A stretch of 64,000 nt of DNA from Mangrovibacterium sp041596335 (GCF_041596335.1 NZ_JBFHIT010000025.1:1-64000), one strand, 5' to 3'; shown: positions 31,982 to 41,943, counted from the stretch's first letter. Notes: generated by a model from the letters alone, not told the origin. Translations and numbers: made by a program.

Positions 31982-33502
31982 TTAAACTTCAGAATCCTCA
32001 TCTTCCTCCGAATCCTCTTTGGTGGCTATTTCAACGTCCTTTACCGGAATATTTTTTAAGGTCTCAACCAGAAAATCCCAGAACTTGGCAACCGATGGAA
32101 TATTCACCTTCTCATCGGGCGAATGTGGAAAACGAATTGTAGGCCCAAAGGAGATCATATCCCAGTTTGGGTATGTTCCGCCCAAAATACCACACTCCAG
32201 GCCGGCATGAATCGCCTTAATTTCCGGCACTTTGCCATACTTTTTCTCATACGTAGCCAGCATTGTCTTAAGGATTGGAGACTCCATATTGGGGTTCCAT
32301 CCCGGATAAGCTCCGCTAAACTTAACCTTGCCTCCCGCCAGAGAGAAAAGGGCTTTCATTCGATTTCCCAAATCGGCTTTAACGCTATCGACAGAGCTAC
32401 GCATTAAAAACTGCAAACGAATTGTTTTGTGTTTGGCATCCGATTTCACTACAGCCAAATTGGTCGAGGTTTCCACCAATCCGGGCATGCCATCCGACAT
32501 ACGAATAACCCCATTTGGGCAGGCTAAAATTGATTTAGTCAGGTGAATTTGGGTACGTTTGTCAATTAATTTGGCAATGGCATCTTCAGGCTCCAACAGA
32601 ATCTTCATGTCCGGTTCGGTCAACTCAAATTCTTTGCAAATGATTTTGGCTTCTTTTTTCACCAAACGGACAAGCTTTTCCCATTTTTTCTTTTTCACCG
32701 CGACAAGCCCAAATGCTTCGCGGGGGATGGCGTTGCGCAAACTACCTCCATCGATGCTAATTAAGCGGACACCACATTTTTCGTGTGCAATGTTTAGTAG
32801 GCGGAAAAAAACCTTATTGGCATTGGCGCGCTGCAAAATAATATCCATCCCGGAGTGACCTCCCTTCAGTCCTGTTACACTCAAGCGGCCTCCAATCAGA
32901 TTCTTAGGCATCTCTTTCTTCTTATATTGAAATTCGACCGTTAAATCTTCGCCACCGGCACATCCCACATATAATTCACCTTCATCTTCTGAATCTGTGT
33001 TCAGCATAATTTCACCTTGCATAATGCCGGCTTTCAATCCTTCAGCACCGTCCATTCCCGTCTCTTCAGTCGCGGTAAATAGTGCCTCAATTGGCCCATG
33101 TTCCAGATTTTTTGCAGCTAAAACGGCCATAGCAGCAGCTGCTCCAATTCCATTATCGGCACCCAAGGTTGTCCCATTTGCTTTCACCCAATCTTCATCC
33201 ACATAGGTTTCAATCGGGTCAGTCGCAAAATCGTGTTTCTTATCGCTGTTTTTTTGGGGCACCATATCCAAATGGGCTTGCAGTATTACCCCTTTGCGAT
33301 CTTCAAACCCGGCAGTAGCAGGCTTTCGAATGATAATATTTCCACTATCATCTTTCAGCGTTTCCAACCCTAAATTCACGCCAAAATTGAAAACAAACTC
33401 CTGTACTTTTTCTTCGTAATGTGAAGGGCGCGGAATTTGTGTCAACGCATAAAAATTTTCCCATAGCGCTTTGGGTTCGAGATTACTGATTTCATTATTC
33501 AT
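31982..33502 (-). CDS. pepD: Aminoacyl-histidine dipeptidase (PepD/carnosinase-like, M20)
   Basis: Cytosolic dizinc peptidase that cleaves dipeptides such as Xaa-His. 506 residues with the M20 metal ligands in LQAHLDMVP, GADNGIGAAA and TATEETGMDG, and a dimerisation/lid domain in the middle. It is about 20 residues longer than E. coli PepD because of a highly acidic C-terminal tail (EDSEEDEDSEV). No signal peptide. Single gene. Confidence 0.92.
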   Translation of the reverse strand: MNNEISNLEPKALWENFYALTQIPRPSHYEEKVQEFVFNFGVNLGLETLKDDSGNIIIRKPATAGFEDRKGVILQAHLDMVPQKNSDKKHDFATDPIETYVDEDWVKANGTTLGADNGIGAAAAMAVLAAKNLEHGPIEALFTATEETGMDGAEGLKAGIMQGEIMLNTDSEDEGELYVGCAGGEDLTVEFQYKKKEMPKNLIGGRLSVTGLKGGHSGMDIILQRANANKVFFRLLNIAHEKCGVRLISIDGGSLRNAIPREAFGLVAVKKKKWEKLVRLVKKEAKIICKEFELTEPDMKILLEPEDAIAKLIDKRTQIHLTKSILACPNGVIRMSDGMPGLVETSTNLAVVKSDAKHKTIRLQFLMRSSVDSVKADLGNRMKALFSLAGGKVKFSGAYPGWNPNMESPILKTMLATYEKKYGKVPEIKAIHAGLECGILGGTYPNWDMISFGPTIRFPHSPDEKVNIPSVAKFWDFLVETLKNIPVKDVEIATKEDSEEDEDSEV

Positions 33503-33689
33503 GGTATATGTTTTTTTTGATTTTTAATTTTATGTTCGAAGAATACCGGCAAAACAGGACCTTCACTAGTTAATCGGGAAATCGACTGGCTGAATTAAAT
33601 CCATCACGCTCTGTTTTTTTTTCAAATAATTAATGAATACCTCTCCGAACTACAACAAATAAAACCAAGAACCGGGCATCCGGTTCAGT

Positions 33690-34784
33690 TTATTTTGCAC
33701 CAATACTTTTTATGGCTCCGGTACTTGGGTGAAATTTTATGGAATACGAACCATCAAGCAATTCTTCCGGCACAGGCAAAACAGTTCCAAACTGGGCAAT
33801 ATCCAACCGCGTGAGCGCAATTAAACTGACCCCGTTCATTAAACGCAACTCGGCTTTCCCCGGCGTACGATAGTAAATACTACTTGAGCCTGCACCCGGA
33901 ACATTCGACTTAAGCTTCGACTGAGCTGTGCTTAGCTCGTCTAATTTCTTCAGTTCTATTTGCATTGGTTTGCCTGTCAGGTCTGTTTTAGGCAAAACGC
34001 CTTTGCTTTCCGAAAAGCGAAACACCACTTCGCCTGAAACCGAATTCTCGCCGGGAATAAAATCGAAAGCGTAGTGATACGTTCCGGAGTAGGTTTTACC
34101 AATAAAAAGACCGACATATTCCTGCTCCAGCTTATCCAACTCTTCCACCATCACGCCATACGCTTCTCCATCAGGAAGTTGTTCATCATAGGCATTCGCC
34201 AACGTTTTAAACCGACGTTTTCTCAACTTTGTAATACTATGGGCTGCTTCTTCGGCTTTCATTTGCAATGATTTCGCGACAATGACATTGGCCCTGGCTG
34301 AATCAGGTTTTTCAAAAAACGGATTCATTGACAAATCGGTAAATGGAAAATCCGGTATTGGCTGATCTTCCAAAAACGTTGTCACCGGAGCATACGAACT
34401 GCCTATTTCTGCCGGAGCGTTTATTCCGGCCAATAAACCATCGGCAGTCAGACTCACCTGTGCTCCGATCAAACCTTTCGCTTTATAAGTTTGCTGAGGA
34501 TCGGCTTCACTAAACGTCTCGATTTGCACATCGGTTATGTTCCACTTTTCACTATCGGCAGTCGGAGCATTCTTTAGTCCCAACAAGGCATCGGCATATT
34601 GAGCGTAAGGTCCGGCAATCAATTTTTCACGGGTTGCTGTAACATATATCCTGATTCCCGTACGTGGAAGGCTGTAGGCCATTCCATCAGTCATTACCGG
34701 AACAACATTTTTATCGGTTCGTTGCGCTTGGGATTGAAACGCCAATGCAATAAAAAGGAAGAGTAAACTAATTCTGACTTTCAT
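33690..34784 (-). CDS. Exported DUF4831 family protein
   Basis: 364 residues with a signal peptide (about 1-20, LFIALAFQSQAQ). The mature part matches the Bacteroidota family DUF4831, which begins with a short segment like YSLPRTGIRIYVTATRE and has a beta-rich, probably repeated architecture. No membrane segment follows the signal, so it is periplasmic or surface-exposed. Function unknown. Single gene; an exact -7 box (TACTTTTG, minus strand, 34901-34908) lies about 115 bp upstream. Confidence 0.75.
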   Translation of the reverse strand: MKVRISLLFLFIALAFQSQAQRTDKNVVPVMTDGMAYSLPRTGIRIYVTATREKLIAGPYAQYADALLGLKNAPTADSEKWNITDVQIETFSEADPQQTYKAKGLIGAQVSLTADGLLAGINAPAEIGSSYAPVTTFLEDQPIPDFPFTDLSMNPFFEKPDSARANVIVAKSLQMKAEEAAHSITKLRKRRFKTLANAYDEQLPDGEAYGVMVEELDKLEQEYVGLFIGKTYSGTYHYAFDFIPGENSVSGEVVFRFSESKGVLPKTDLTGKPMQIELKKLDELSTAQSKLKSNVPGAGSSSIYYRTPGKAELRLMNGVSLIALTRLDIAQFGTVLPVPEELLDGSYSIKFHPSTGAIKSIGAK

Positions 34785-34900
34785 GTTTTCTTGTTTTTAT
34801 CATGCTTATTTCCAACTGGTAATTCTTTGCTGTGCCTCAACCAAAGCCACATTCAATTGCAGATTGAACAGAACGCATTGTTGAGCATCGGCAAGTTGCC

Positions 34901-34908
34901 CAAAAGTA
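34901..34908 (-). promoter_or_regulatory. -7 promoter box for the DUF4831 gene
   Basis: On the minus strand TACTTTTG matches TAnnTTTG exactly; no well-spaced -33 TTTG is seen. Confidence 0.35.
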
Positions 34909-35047
34909 GTGAATAGCCTGCCAAAAGTGCTAGAATTTTCTCTTAAAATTTGTTAGCACGAAACAGATAAATGAGCGAAAATCCAGGCTATCGAAAGTCT
35001 GGCACGCACCAACGACGATATTCTCGACTCAAACCACCGGAATAAAA

Positions 35048-36562
35048 TCAAGACTTCAGGCTTAAAAACGCTTCTCCCAAACACTCGGTAATATCGCCCG
35101 ACAATAGCGCTTCGGGGCCGCAGTATTCGGCTGCGATATCGCCTGCTCTTCCATGTAAAAAAACCGACAACAAAGCGGCATCTTTAGGAACGTATCCCTG
35201 AGCCAGCAAGCCCAGAATAACACCAGTAAGCACATCGCCGCTGCCAGCTGTAGCCATTCCATTGTTACCGGTTGTGTTGAAAAAAACTTCCCCATCAGGG
35301 AAACTTACAGCAGTGAATGCTCCTTTCAACACAACGATTACCCGATATCTTTCAGAAAAAGCACGTTGCTTTTCCAGTTGTTCATATGAATCGGCAGAGC
35401 TTCCGGCAAGGCGCTCGAACTCTTTTGGATGTGGAGTCAGAATGCAATTTTCAGGCAGTAACTCAAACCAATCGGGGTGCAGCGCCAATATATTAAGCGC
35501 ATCGGCATCCAAAACCAATGCAGCGGGCTTTGCCAACAACAAGTTACGCAAAGCGCGCTGCGAGTTGCTTTTAGTACCCAAGCCAGGCCCAACTCCAACG
35601 GCTGAAAATGGCGCAAGGCTTGGAAATTCAGTAAACATTAAATCGGACGCGTCAATCGAGCACATTGCTTCGGGAACAGCAACTTGCAAGATTGGAAATC
35701 CGGAGTGAGGAACATGTGCCGTCAACAAACCAACACCGGAACGCAAGCAGGCCTTGGAAGCCAGAACAGCCGCCCCCATCTTCCCATAGGCGCCGGCAAT
35801 CAACAAAGCATGACCAAAAGTGCCTTTGTGGGCAAAACGCGAACGTCTTTTTAGCAAGGACGCCACATCCGCCTGATCGCAAAAATAGAAAGGTGTTTGT
35901 GTTCGATCAATCGCTTCGGGGTGTAATCCGATAGGCAAAACCTCCCACCGTCCCAGAAATCGTTCGTTCTCGGCAAACAAAAAACTCAATTTCGGAAACT
36001 GAAAACTCAGCGTAAAATCCGCATGAACAATATTCAGCGAATTATTTCCCTTGTTGTTATCGCCAAACAAACCGCTGGGAATATCGATCGCAAGTTTTTC
36101 AGCCTTTGAGCTATTTAAATGGCGAACCAATGATGCTGCCAAACCTTCCAACGGCCGGTTCAAGCCCGACCCAAACAAGCCATCGACAATCAAATCCGCC
36201 CCTGCAATAAGCGGGAAATTGTCTTCGGAACGAAGAACAGAAACCTCAACTTTTTCTTGTTTTTGCAACCGTTCCAGGTTGATCGCGGGAGCACCTTTAA
36301 GCGGCTTTCCATAGTCGAGCAAAAAAAGTCGGCAAGCATAATCGTGGTCTGCCAATATACGGGCAATGGCCATGGCATCTCCTCCATTATTACCCGGGCC
36401 AGCAAAAAAGCAGAGTGTCCGTTCATTTGAGATTTGCCGAATCACCCAATTTACAATTTGAAGCGACGCCCGCTCCATTAAATCGATATCGGAGATCGGC
36501 TCATGCTGAATCGTGTATTGATCGAGTGAAGCGATTTGATTACTTGAAAATAGTTTATTCAT
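35048..36562 (-). CDS. nnr: Bifunctional NAD(P)HX epimerase / ADP-dependent dehydratase (Nnr)
   Basis: Repairs hydrated NAD(P)H. The N-terminal YjeF_N epimerase domain (about 1-215) has FFAGPGNNGGDAMAIAR and the C-terminal ribokinase-fold dehydratase (about 220-504) has GHALLIAGAYGKMGAAVLA, VGVGPGLGT, LDADALN and the ATP/ADP site NNGMATAGSGDVLTG. 504 residues is the normal fused length. Cytoplasmic; single gene. Confidence 0.94.
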   Translation of the reverse strand: MNKLFSSNQIASLDQYTIQHEPISDIDLMERASLQIVNWVIRQISNERTLCFFAGPGNNGGDAMAIARILADHDYACRLFLLDYGKPLKGAPAINLERLQKQEKVEVSVLRSEDNFPLIAGADLIVDGLFGSGLNRPLEGLAASLVRHLNSSKAEKLAIDIPSGLFGDNNKGNNSLNIVHADFTLSFQFPKLSFLFAENERFLGRWEVLPIGLHPEAIDRTQTPFYFCDQADVASLLKRRSRFAHKGTFGHALLIAGAYGKMGAAVLASKACLRSGVGLLTAHVPHSGFPILQVAVPEAMCSIDASDLMFTEFPSLAPFSAVGVGPGLGTKSNSQRALRNLLLAKPAALVLDADALNILALHPDWFELLPENCILTPHPKEFERLAGSSADSYEQLEKQRAFSERYRVIVVLKGAFTAVSFPDGEVFFNTTGNNGMATAGSGDVLTGVILGLLAQGYVPKDAALLSVFLHGRAGDIAAEYCGPEALLSGDITECLGEAFLSLKS

Positions 36563-36789
36563 CGTTCCGGAATATTTAAGCTTTTTGTAGACCTTACGTT
36601 CTCAGTTCATCAGTGCGATTAAGCATTAACTTGCGACTAAAAATGGACTACTTCTATCAAAATTCAGAAAAATATCTTTAAATCTGATCATTTTATCCTG
36701 TAAGAATATAAAAAGCATGACATCATTCAACAAATTACTGATCATTAATTAATATTTTTGAGCCTTTAAAAATAAATTTATCCTGAAAT

Positions 36790-38319
36790 ATGAGTTTAGA
36801 TAAGAGCAAAGCATTCTTTGGGCATCCGATTGGTTTGTCTACACTGTTCGCCAGTGAAATGTGGGAACGGTTCAGCTACTACGGCATGAGAGCCTTATTG
36901 GTCCTTTTCCTGACGGCCACTTTTGCCTCGGGTGGATTCGAGATGGCCGAACTTGACGCATTTACCATCTATGGTATTTTCACCGGCTTGGTTTATGTAA
37001 CCCCAATTATTGGCGGTATTTTGGCCGACAAAGTACTCGGACAACGTAAATCCATCTACATCGGTGGTATTACGATGGCAATCGGTCAGTTGCTGCTGGC
37101 TGCCAGTGCATGGCTTCACGGCGATGGAGCTGATGCCGGATTCCGTCAAACTTTGTTCTTTGCCGGCTTGGGTATCTTAATTGCCGGTAATGGATTCTTC
37201 AAACCAAACATTTCGACCATGGTGGGCGAATTGTACGACAACAACGACCCACGAAAAGACGGTGGTTTTACCATCTTCTACATGGGGATTAATATTGGCG
37301 CGTTTCTATCGCCTCTTGTTGCGGGGAAACTGGGAGAACAAGTTGCGTGGCAATATGGCTTCCTTTCAGCCGGAGTTGGAATGCTGATCGGTACACTTTG
37401 GTTCTTTTTCCGCAGTCATACCTTGGGCCATATTGGAATGCCACCGAAAGTTAAATCAGAACGCGTTCGTTTAGCCTTATCCGACTGGGGTAACATCCTG
37501 ACCTATGTTGTCGGTGTTGTTGCACTGGTCTTCGCTATTATACTGGGATGGAATGCGCTGCCATCAGCCGTAAGCAAAACCATTATCTATGTTGTTGGAA
37601 TAGCTGCTTTAGCCTACCTGGTTTCAAGTATTTTTAAAGGTACAACCGGAAAAACGGAATGGTCGCGGGTTGGCGTTATTCTGGTATTAGCTCTGTTCAA
37701 CATTTTCTTCTGGAGTGGGTTCGAACAAGCTGGTACAACATTTAACATCTTTGCTCGCGACAATACCCAGCGAATGATTGGTAGCTGGGAAATTCCGGCA
37801 ACCTGGTTTCAAAGTGTCAATGCCATTTACATTGTAATCTTTGCACCAATTTTCAGCATTTTATGGACCGTGCTGGACAAGAGAAAATTAAACCCGAACA
37901 CCCCGATGAAGTTTGCCTGGGGAATGATTATGCTTGCTCTTGGCTTTGTTGTCATGGCAATTGCCTACACCAAATCAACGTCGGGTGATGAAGTTACATT
38001 GGTTAGCCCGCTTTGGTTGTGCTTCGTATTTCTGCTGCACACTTTTGGTGAGCTTTGCCTGTCTCCAATTGGCCTTTCAATGGTAACCAAACTATCTCCT
38101 CCCAAACTGGTTTCAACCATGATGGGTGTTTGGATGGGCTCTTTTGCTGCGGGTAACTTTGTTGCTTCTCAAATGAAAGCAATCTCGCTGCAACTTCAGG
38201 ATGCCATAGGAACCGAAATCCAGGTATTCTGGCTAATTGCCATCCAATCTACCGTTATCGCGGTTATTTTGGTCATTCTTTCACCTTGGCTGAAACGAAT
38301 GATGCACGGAATTAAATAA
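36790..38319 (+). CDS. POT/PTR family proton-dependent oligopeptide transporter
   Basis: 509 residues with about 14 membrane helices. The proton-coupling motif EMWERFSYYGMR (ExxER) is at about residues 19-30 and the PTR signature FYMGINIGAFLSPL at about 160-175. It imports di- and tripeptides with protons across the inner membrane. Single gene followed by a strong terminator. The peptidase PepD lies 3 kb upstream, which would suit peptide use, but is on the other strand. Confidence 0.93.
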   Translation: MSLDKSKAFFGHPIGLSTLFASEMWERFSYYGMRALLVLFLTATFASGGFEMAELDAFTIYGIFTGLVYVTPIIGGILADKVLGQRKSIYIGGITMAIGQLLLAASAWLHGDGADAGFRQTLFFAGLGILIAGNGFFKPNISTMVGELYDNNDPRKDGGFTIFYMGINIGAFLSPLVAGKLGEQVAWQYGFLSAGVGMLIGTLWFFFRSHTLGHIGMPPKVKSERVRLALSDWGNILTYVVGVVALVFAIILGWNALPSAVSKTIIYVVGIAALAYLVSSIFKGTTGKTEWSRVGVILVLALFNIFFWSGFEQAGTTFNIFARDNTQRMIGSWEIPATWFQSVNAIYIVIFAPIFSILWTVLDKRKLNPNTPMKFAWGMIMLALGFVVMAIAYTKSTSGDEVTLVSPLWLCFVFLLHTFGELCLSPIGLSMVTKLSPPKLVSTMMGVWMGSFAAGNFVASQMKAISLQLQDAIGTEIQVFWLIAIQSTVIAVILVILSPWLKRMMHGIK

Positions 38320-38345
38320 GCGACACACGATATAATACATCCTTC

Positions 38346-38375
38346 AGCCCGTCAATATTTTGGCGGGCTTTTTTG
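38346..38375 (+). terminator. Terminator after the POT transporter
   Basis: AGCCCG (38346-38351) pairs with CGGGCT (38364-38369), extended by a short inner pairing, followed by TTTTTT. Confidence 0.85.
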
Positions 38376-38742
38376 ATGTCCCACCCACATATCGGTTTTA
38401 CCAGCTGCTTTTATAGCTTAGCCAATATAACAAAGCAAGGCTGTTAACTGGGGACTTTCACCCACGCCAGAACACAAGGTCTTCAAATAAAATTCACAAT
38501 ACCGAACATAGATGCTCCAATGGTATTTAACCGAAAAATTAACAGACTGAAGGCTTTCCTGAGAAATTAATGTCACAAAAGATTCGATCGGCATTAAACT
38601 TTTTTCAGGCACCAGCGTTTATACAAACTGATTAGCAAATTTACAGGTCGCAAACAGTTTATGCGCCATAAGTTTTTCGAATCTTTTTCTTTAGAATTAT
38701 AAAATAAACAAGGCAAATATTTTCAGTTTAAAATTTAATTGT
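38376..38742. other. Long upstream region of the leu operon
   Basis: No gene or RNA recognised. A 64-codon minus-strand frame here has no family features and no start context. The last 100 bases are strongly A/T-rich, as expected ahead of a promoter. Confidence 0.5.
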
Positions 38743-38750
38743 CATATTTG
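38743..38750 (+). promoter_or_regulatory. -7 promoter box of the leu leader
   Basis: CATATTTG is a 7/8 match to TAnnTTTG, placed 18 bp before the leader ATG. The -33 element is weak (TTTTCAG region). Confidence 0.4.
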
Positions 38751-38768
38751 CACGAAATCTTTTCAAGG

Positions 38769-38837
38769 ATGACAAAATTTAGCACCATTTCTATTCTCGG
38801 TATTCTTCTCGGTATTCTACTCTGGATGCACGATTGA
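38769..38837 (+). CDS. leuL: Leucine operon leader peptide
   Basis: A 22-codon frame, MTKFSTISILGILLGILLWM then HD, with five Leu and four Ile codons between residues 7 and 18. An AAGG precedes the ATG. It ends 113 bp before leuA and its stop codon opens the segment that can pair with the terminator 5' arm, so it is an attenuator leader sensing Leu and probably Ile charging. Too short for normal gene calling. Confidence 0.85.
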   Translation: MTKFSTISILGILLGILLWMHD

Positions 38838-38887
38838 GAATGGTATGGGTGTATTTAATTATAAAAGATAACATAGAGCCATTCTCA
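38793..38887 (+). promoter_or_regulatory. leu attenuator: alternative pairings
   Basis: Segment 2, TGAGAATGG (38835-38843, beginning at the leader stop codon), pairs perfectly with CCATTCTCA (38879-38887), which contains the 5' arm of the terminator; this is the antiterminator. Segment 2 can also pair through GAGAAT with ATTCTC inside the Ile-Leu codons (38793-38798). A ribosome stalled on those codons blocks the latter and favours read-through; one that reaches the stop codon covers segment 2 and lets the terminator form. Confidence 0.8.
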
Positions 38888-38905
38888 GCAGAGAGTGGCT
38901 TTTTT
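38877..38905 (+). terminator. leu attenuator terminator
   Basis: AGCCATTCTC (38877-38886), loop AGCA, GAGAGTGGCT (38891-38900): ten pairs with one G-U, then TTTTTT. It lies between leuL and leuA. Confidence 0.88.
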
Positions 38906-38950
38906 GATGTATAAAAATAAGTAACAGATTATAAAACAAATCATTTCATC

Positions 38951-40450
38951 ATGAGCGACAGATTGTACATTTTTGATACCACATTAAGAGATGGGGAGCA
39001 AGTCCCGGGGTGTCAGTTAAACACAGTTGAGAAGATTGAAGTGGCCAGAGCGTTGGAGGAATTAGGAGTTGACGTGATTGAAGCTGGATTCCCGATTTCA
39101 AGCCCGGGAGACTTCAAATCAGTTGTCGAAATTTCAAAAGCGGTGACCTGGCCAACCATTTGCGCCCTAACCCGTGCAGTAGAAAAAGATATTGATGTTG
39201 CCGCCGAATCTCTCAAATACGCCAAAAAAGGTCGTATTCACACCGGAATTGGAACCTCATTCTACCACATTCACCACAAACTCAACTCCAATCAGGATGA
39301 AATTATTGAGCGTGCTGTTCGTGCTGTAAAATATGCCAAAAGATATGTTGAAGACGTTGAGTTTTACGCTGAAGATGCGGGACGTACTGAAAACGAATAT
39401 CTGGCCCGCGTAGTTGAAGCCGTTATTAAAGCGGGAGCGACTGTTGTGAACATTCCGGACACGACCGGCTACACCATGCCTTATGAGTTCGGCGAAAAAA
39501 TTAAATACCTGATGGACAATGTGAAAGGAGTTCACAACGCCATCATTGCTACACACTGTCACAACGACTTGGGGATGGCTACTGCCAACACGATTTCGGG
39601 AATTATTAACGGTGCCCGCCAGGCTGAAGTTACCATCAACGGTATTGGCGAACGTGCCGGAAACACGTCGCTTGAAGAAGTGGTAATGACTCTGAAAAGC
39701 CGCTACAAAGTATTGGGAATTGACACCAATATCAATACGAAAAACATATACAAAACCAGCCGCATGGTTTCCAATCTGATGAATATGCCGGTGCAGCCAA
39801 ACAAGGCGATTGTTGGACGTAACGCGTTCGCGCACTCTTCGGGTATTCACCAGGACGGGGTTTTGAAAAACCGCGAAAACTACGAGATTATCGACCCAGT
39901 GGAGGTTGGAATCAACGAATCGTCAATTGTACTGACTGCCCGTAGCGGACGCGCAGCCCTGAAACACCGCATGGAAGTGCTGGGATACGAACTGAACAAA
40001 GAGAAACTTGATGAAGTTTACGAGAAGTTTTTGGAACTGGCTGACAAGAAAAAAGATATTCGCGACGACGATGTTGTCTTATTGATTGACGACACCGAGA
40101 AAAAAGACCGCCGAATTAAACTGGATTTCTTACAAGTGGTAACCGGAAAAACCTTAACTCCAATGGCTTCAGTACGCCTGGATATCGCAGGTGAAAAATT
40201 CGACGCGACTGCTTCCGGCAACGGACCGGTTGACGCTGCAATCAGCGCGGTGAAGCAAATCGTGAAACGTCAGGTTGTTTTGGAAGAATTTCTGATTCAG
40301 GCAATCACCAAAGGAAGCGACGATATCGGCAAAGTTCATATGGAATTGGATTTCGATGGGGTAAAATATTACGGATTCGGAGCTCATACTGACATCATTA
40401 CTGCATCGGTTGAAGCATTCTTAGATGCTGTAAATAAGATGAAAGTATAG
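38951..40450 (+). CDS. leuA: 2-isopropylmalate synthase (LeuA)
   Basis: Condenses acetyl-CoA with 2-oxoisovalerate, the first step of leucine synthesis. The 499 residues start with FDTTLRDGEQVPG, keep the metal-binding THCHNDLGMA and GERAGNTSLEE motifs, and end with the LeuA regulatory domain (about 370-499, ASVRLDIAGEKFDATASGNG), the site of leucine feedback inhibition. First structural gene after the attenuator. The ATG at 38951 is the natural start. Confidence 0.95.
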   Translation: MSDRLYIFDTTLRDGEQVPGCQLNTVEKIEVARALEELGVDVIEAGFPISSPGDFKSVVEISKAVTWPTICALTRAVEKDIDVAAESLKYAKKGRIHTGIGTSFYHIHHKLNSNQDEIIERAVRAVKYAKRYVEDVEFYAEDAGRTENEYLARVVEAVIKAGATVVNIPDTTGYTMPYEFGEKIKYLMDNVKGVHNAIIATHCHNDLGMATANTISGIINGARQAEVTINGIGERAGNTSLEEVVMTLKSRYKVLGIDTNINTKNIYKTSRMVSNLMNMPVQPNKAIVGRNAFAHSSGIHQDGVLKNRENYEIIDPVEVGINESSIVLTARSGRAALKHRMEVLGYELNKEKLDEVYEKFLELADKKKDIRDDDVVLLIDDTEKKDRRIKLDFLQVVTGKTLTPMASVRLDIAGEKFDATASGNGPVDAAISAVKQIVKRQVVLEEFLIQAITKGSDDIGKVHMELDFDGVKYYGFGAHTDIITASVEAFLDAVNKMKV

Positions 40451-40500
40451 TATTGTTGTCAAGTAAGAATTACATCAAATAAAAATAAATACTCTTGAGC

Positions 40501-40522
40501 GCTGCATCATTTCTGATGCAGC
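40501..40522 (+). promoter_or_regulatory. Perfect hairpin between leuA and leuC
   Basis: GCTGCATCA (40501-40509), loop TTTC, TGATGCAGC (40514-40522). No T-run follows, so it is more likely an mRNA processing or stability element than a terminator. Confidence 0.5.
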
Positions 40523-40542
40523 AACGATGAAAAAATAACTTT

Positions 40543-41943
40543 ATGGAAGCTAAAACATTATTTGATAAAATATGGGATGCTCACGTAGTGAAGCAAGTTG
40601 AAGGTGGCCCAAATGTATTATATATCGACCGTCACTTTATCCATGAAGTGACCAGCCCTGTCGCATTTTTGGGCCTAAAAACCCGCGGACTGAAAGTGTT
40701 CCGCCCGGATCAAACCACAGCAACTCCCGACCATAACGTACCAACTATCAATCAAAATTTGAGCATCAAAGATGAGTTGTCGCGCAACCAGGTTGAAATG
40801 CTGAAGAAAAACTGCGAAGAAAGTGGCATCACACACTACGGCCTCGGAACCGATGGTCACGGCGTTGTGCACATTATCGGGCCTGAAATGGGCTTAACAC
40901 AACCCGGAATGACGATCGTTTGCGGCGATAGTCACACGTCGACTCATGGTGCTTTCGGCGCTATTGCCTTCGGGATTGGCACCAGCGAGGTTGAAATGGT
41001 ATTAGCCAGCCAGTGTATTATGCAGCCAAAACCTAAGAAAATGCGCATCACCGTTAACGGAACATTGAGCAAAGGGGTAACTGCTAAAGACATTGCACTT
41101 TATATTATCTCCAAAATTACAACCAGCGGTGGTACCGGACACTTTATCGAATACGCCGGCTCTGCGATTACAAGCCTGAGCATGGAAGGCCGCATGACGC
41201 TGTGCAACCTGAGTATTGAAAGTGGCGCCCGCGGCGGTATGATCGCCCCGGACGAGACCACCATCAACTACGTAAAAGGACGGCAGTTTGCGCCAAAAGG
41301 CGAAGCGTGGGACAAAGCCGTTGCATACTGGGAAACATTAAAATCGGACGAAGGTGCCAAATTCGACACCGAAATGACATTTGATGCTGCCGACATCGAA
41401 CCGATGATCACCTATGGAACAAACCCGGGCATGGGCGTTGGCATCAGCCAAACCATCCCAACCGGGAACGATATGGAAGGAACCGACAAAACAACCTTCC
41501 TGAAATCATTGAAATATATGGATTTCACCCCTGGTGATGCGATGAAAGGTAAAAAAGTAGACTACGTCTTCCTGGGAAGCTGTACGAATGGTCGTATCGA
41601 AGACTTCCGCGCTTTCGCCGAATTCGTGAAAGGCAAACAAAAAGCTGACAATGTTATCGTTTGGCTGGTTCCGGGTTCTAAAGCTGTTGAATCAGAAATT
41701 ATTGCTGAAGGATTGGATAAAATCTTCGAAGCAGCCGGAATGGCTTTACGCCAACCGGGATGTTCAGCTTGTTTGGCTATGAATGATGATAAAATTCCTG
41801 AAGGAAAATACTCCGTATCTACTTCAAACCGGAATTTCGAAGGTCGCCAGGGACCGGGAGCCCGCACCTTGCTGGCAAGCCCGCTTACTGCAGCAGCAGC
41901 AGCAATTACCGGAGTAATTACCGACCCACGCGAATTTTTGTAG
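40543..41943 (+). CDS. leuC: 3-isopropylmalate dehydratase large subunit (LeuC)
   Basis: Aconitase-family [4Fe-4S] enzyme isomerising 2- to 3-isopropylmalate with LeuD. 466 residues with the substrate/cluster motifs GDSHTSTHGAFG, FLGSCTNGRIEDFR and QPGCSACLAMN (the three cluster cysteines). Follows leuA by 92 bp and precedes leuD by 71 bp. Confidence 0.97.
   Translation: MEAKTLFDKIWDAHVVKQVEGGPNVLYIDRHFIHEVTSPVAFLGLKTRGLKVFRPDQTTATPDHNVPTINQNLSIKDELSRNQVEMLKKNCEESGITHYGLGTDGHGVVHIIGPEMGLTQPGMTIVCGDSHTSTHGAFGAIAFGIGTSEVEMVLASQCIMQPKPKKMRITVNGTLSKGVTAKDIALYIISKITTSGGTGHFIEYAGSAITSLSMEGRMTLCNLSIESGARGGMIAPDETTINYVKGRQFAPKGEAWDKAVAYWETLKSDEGAKFDTEMTFDAADIEPMITYGTNPGMGVGISQTIPTGNDMEGTDKTTFLKSLKYMDFTPGDAMKGKKVDYVFLGSCTNGRIEDFRAFAEFVKGKQKADNVIVWLVPGSKAVESEIIAEGLDKIFEAAGMALRQPGCSACLAMNDDKIPEGKYSVSTSNRNFEGRQGPGARTLLASPLTAAAAAITGVITDPREFL

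Noticed and set aside
35262..35708. 148-codon plus-strand frame opposite nnr
   Set aside because: It is the antisense shadow of a well-supported gene with conserved motifs.
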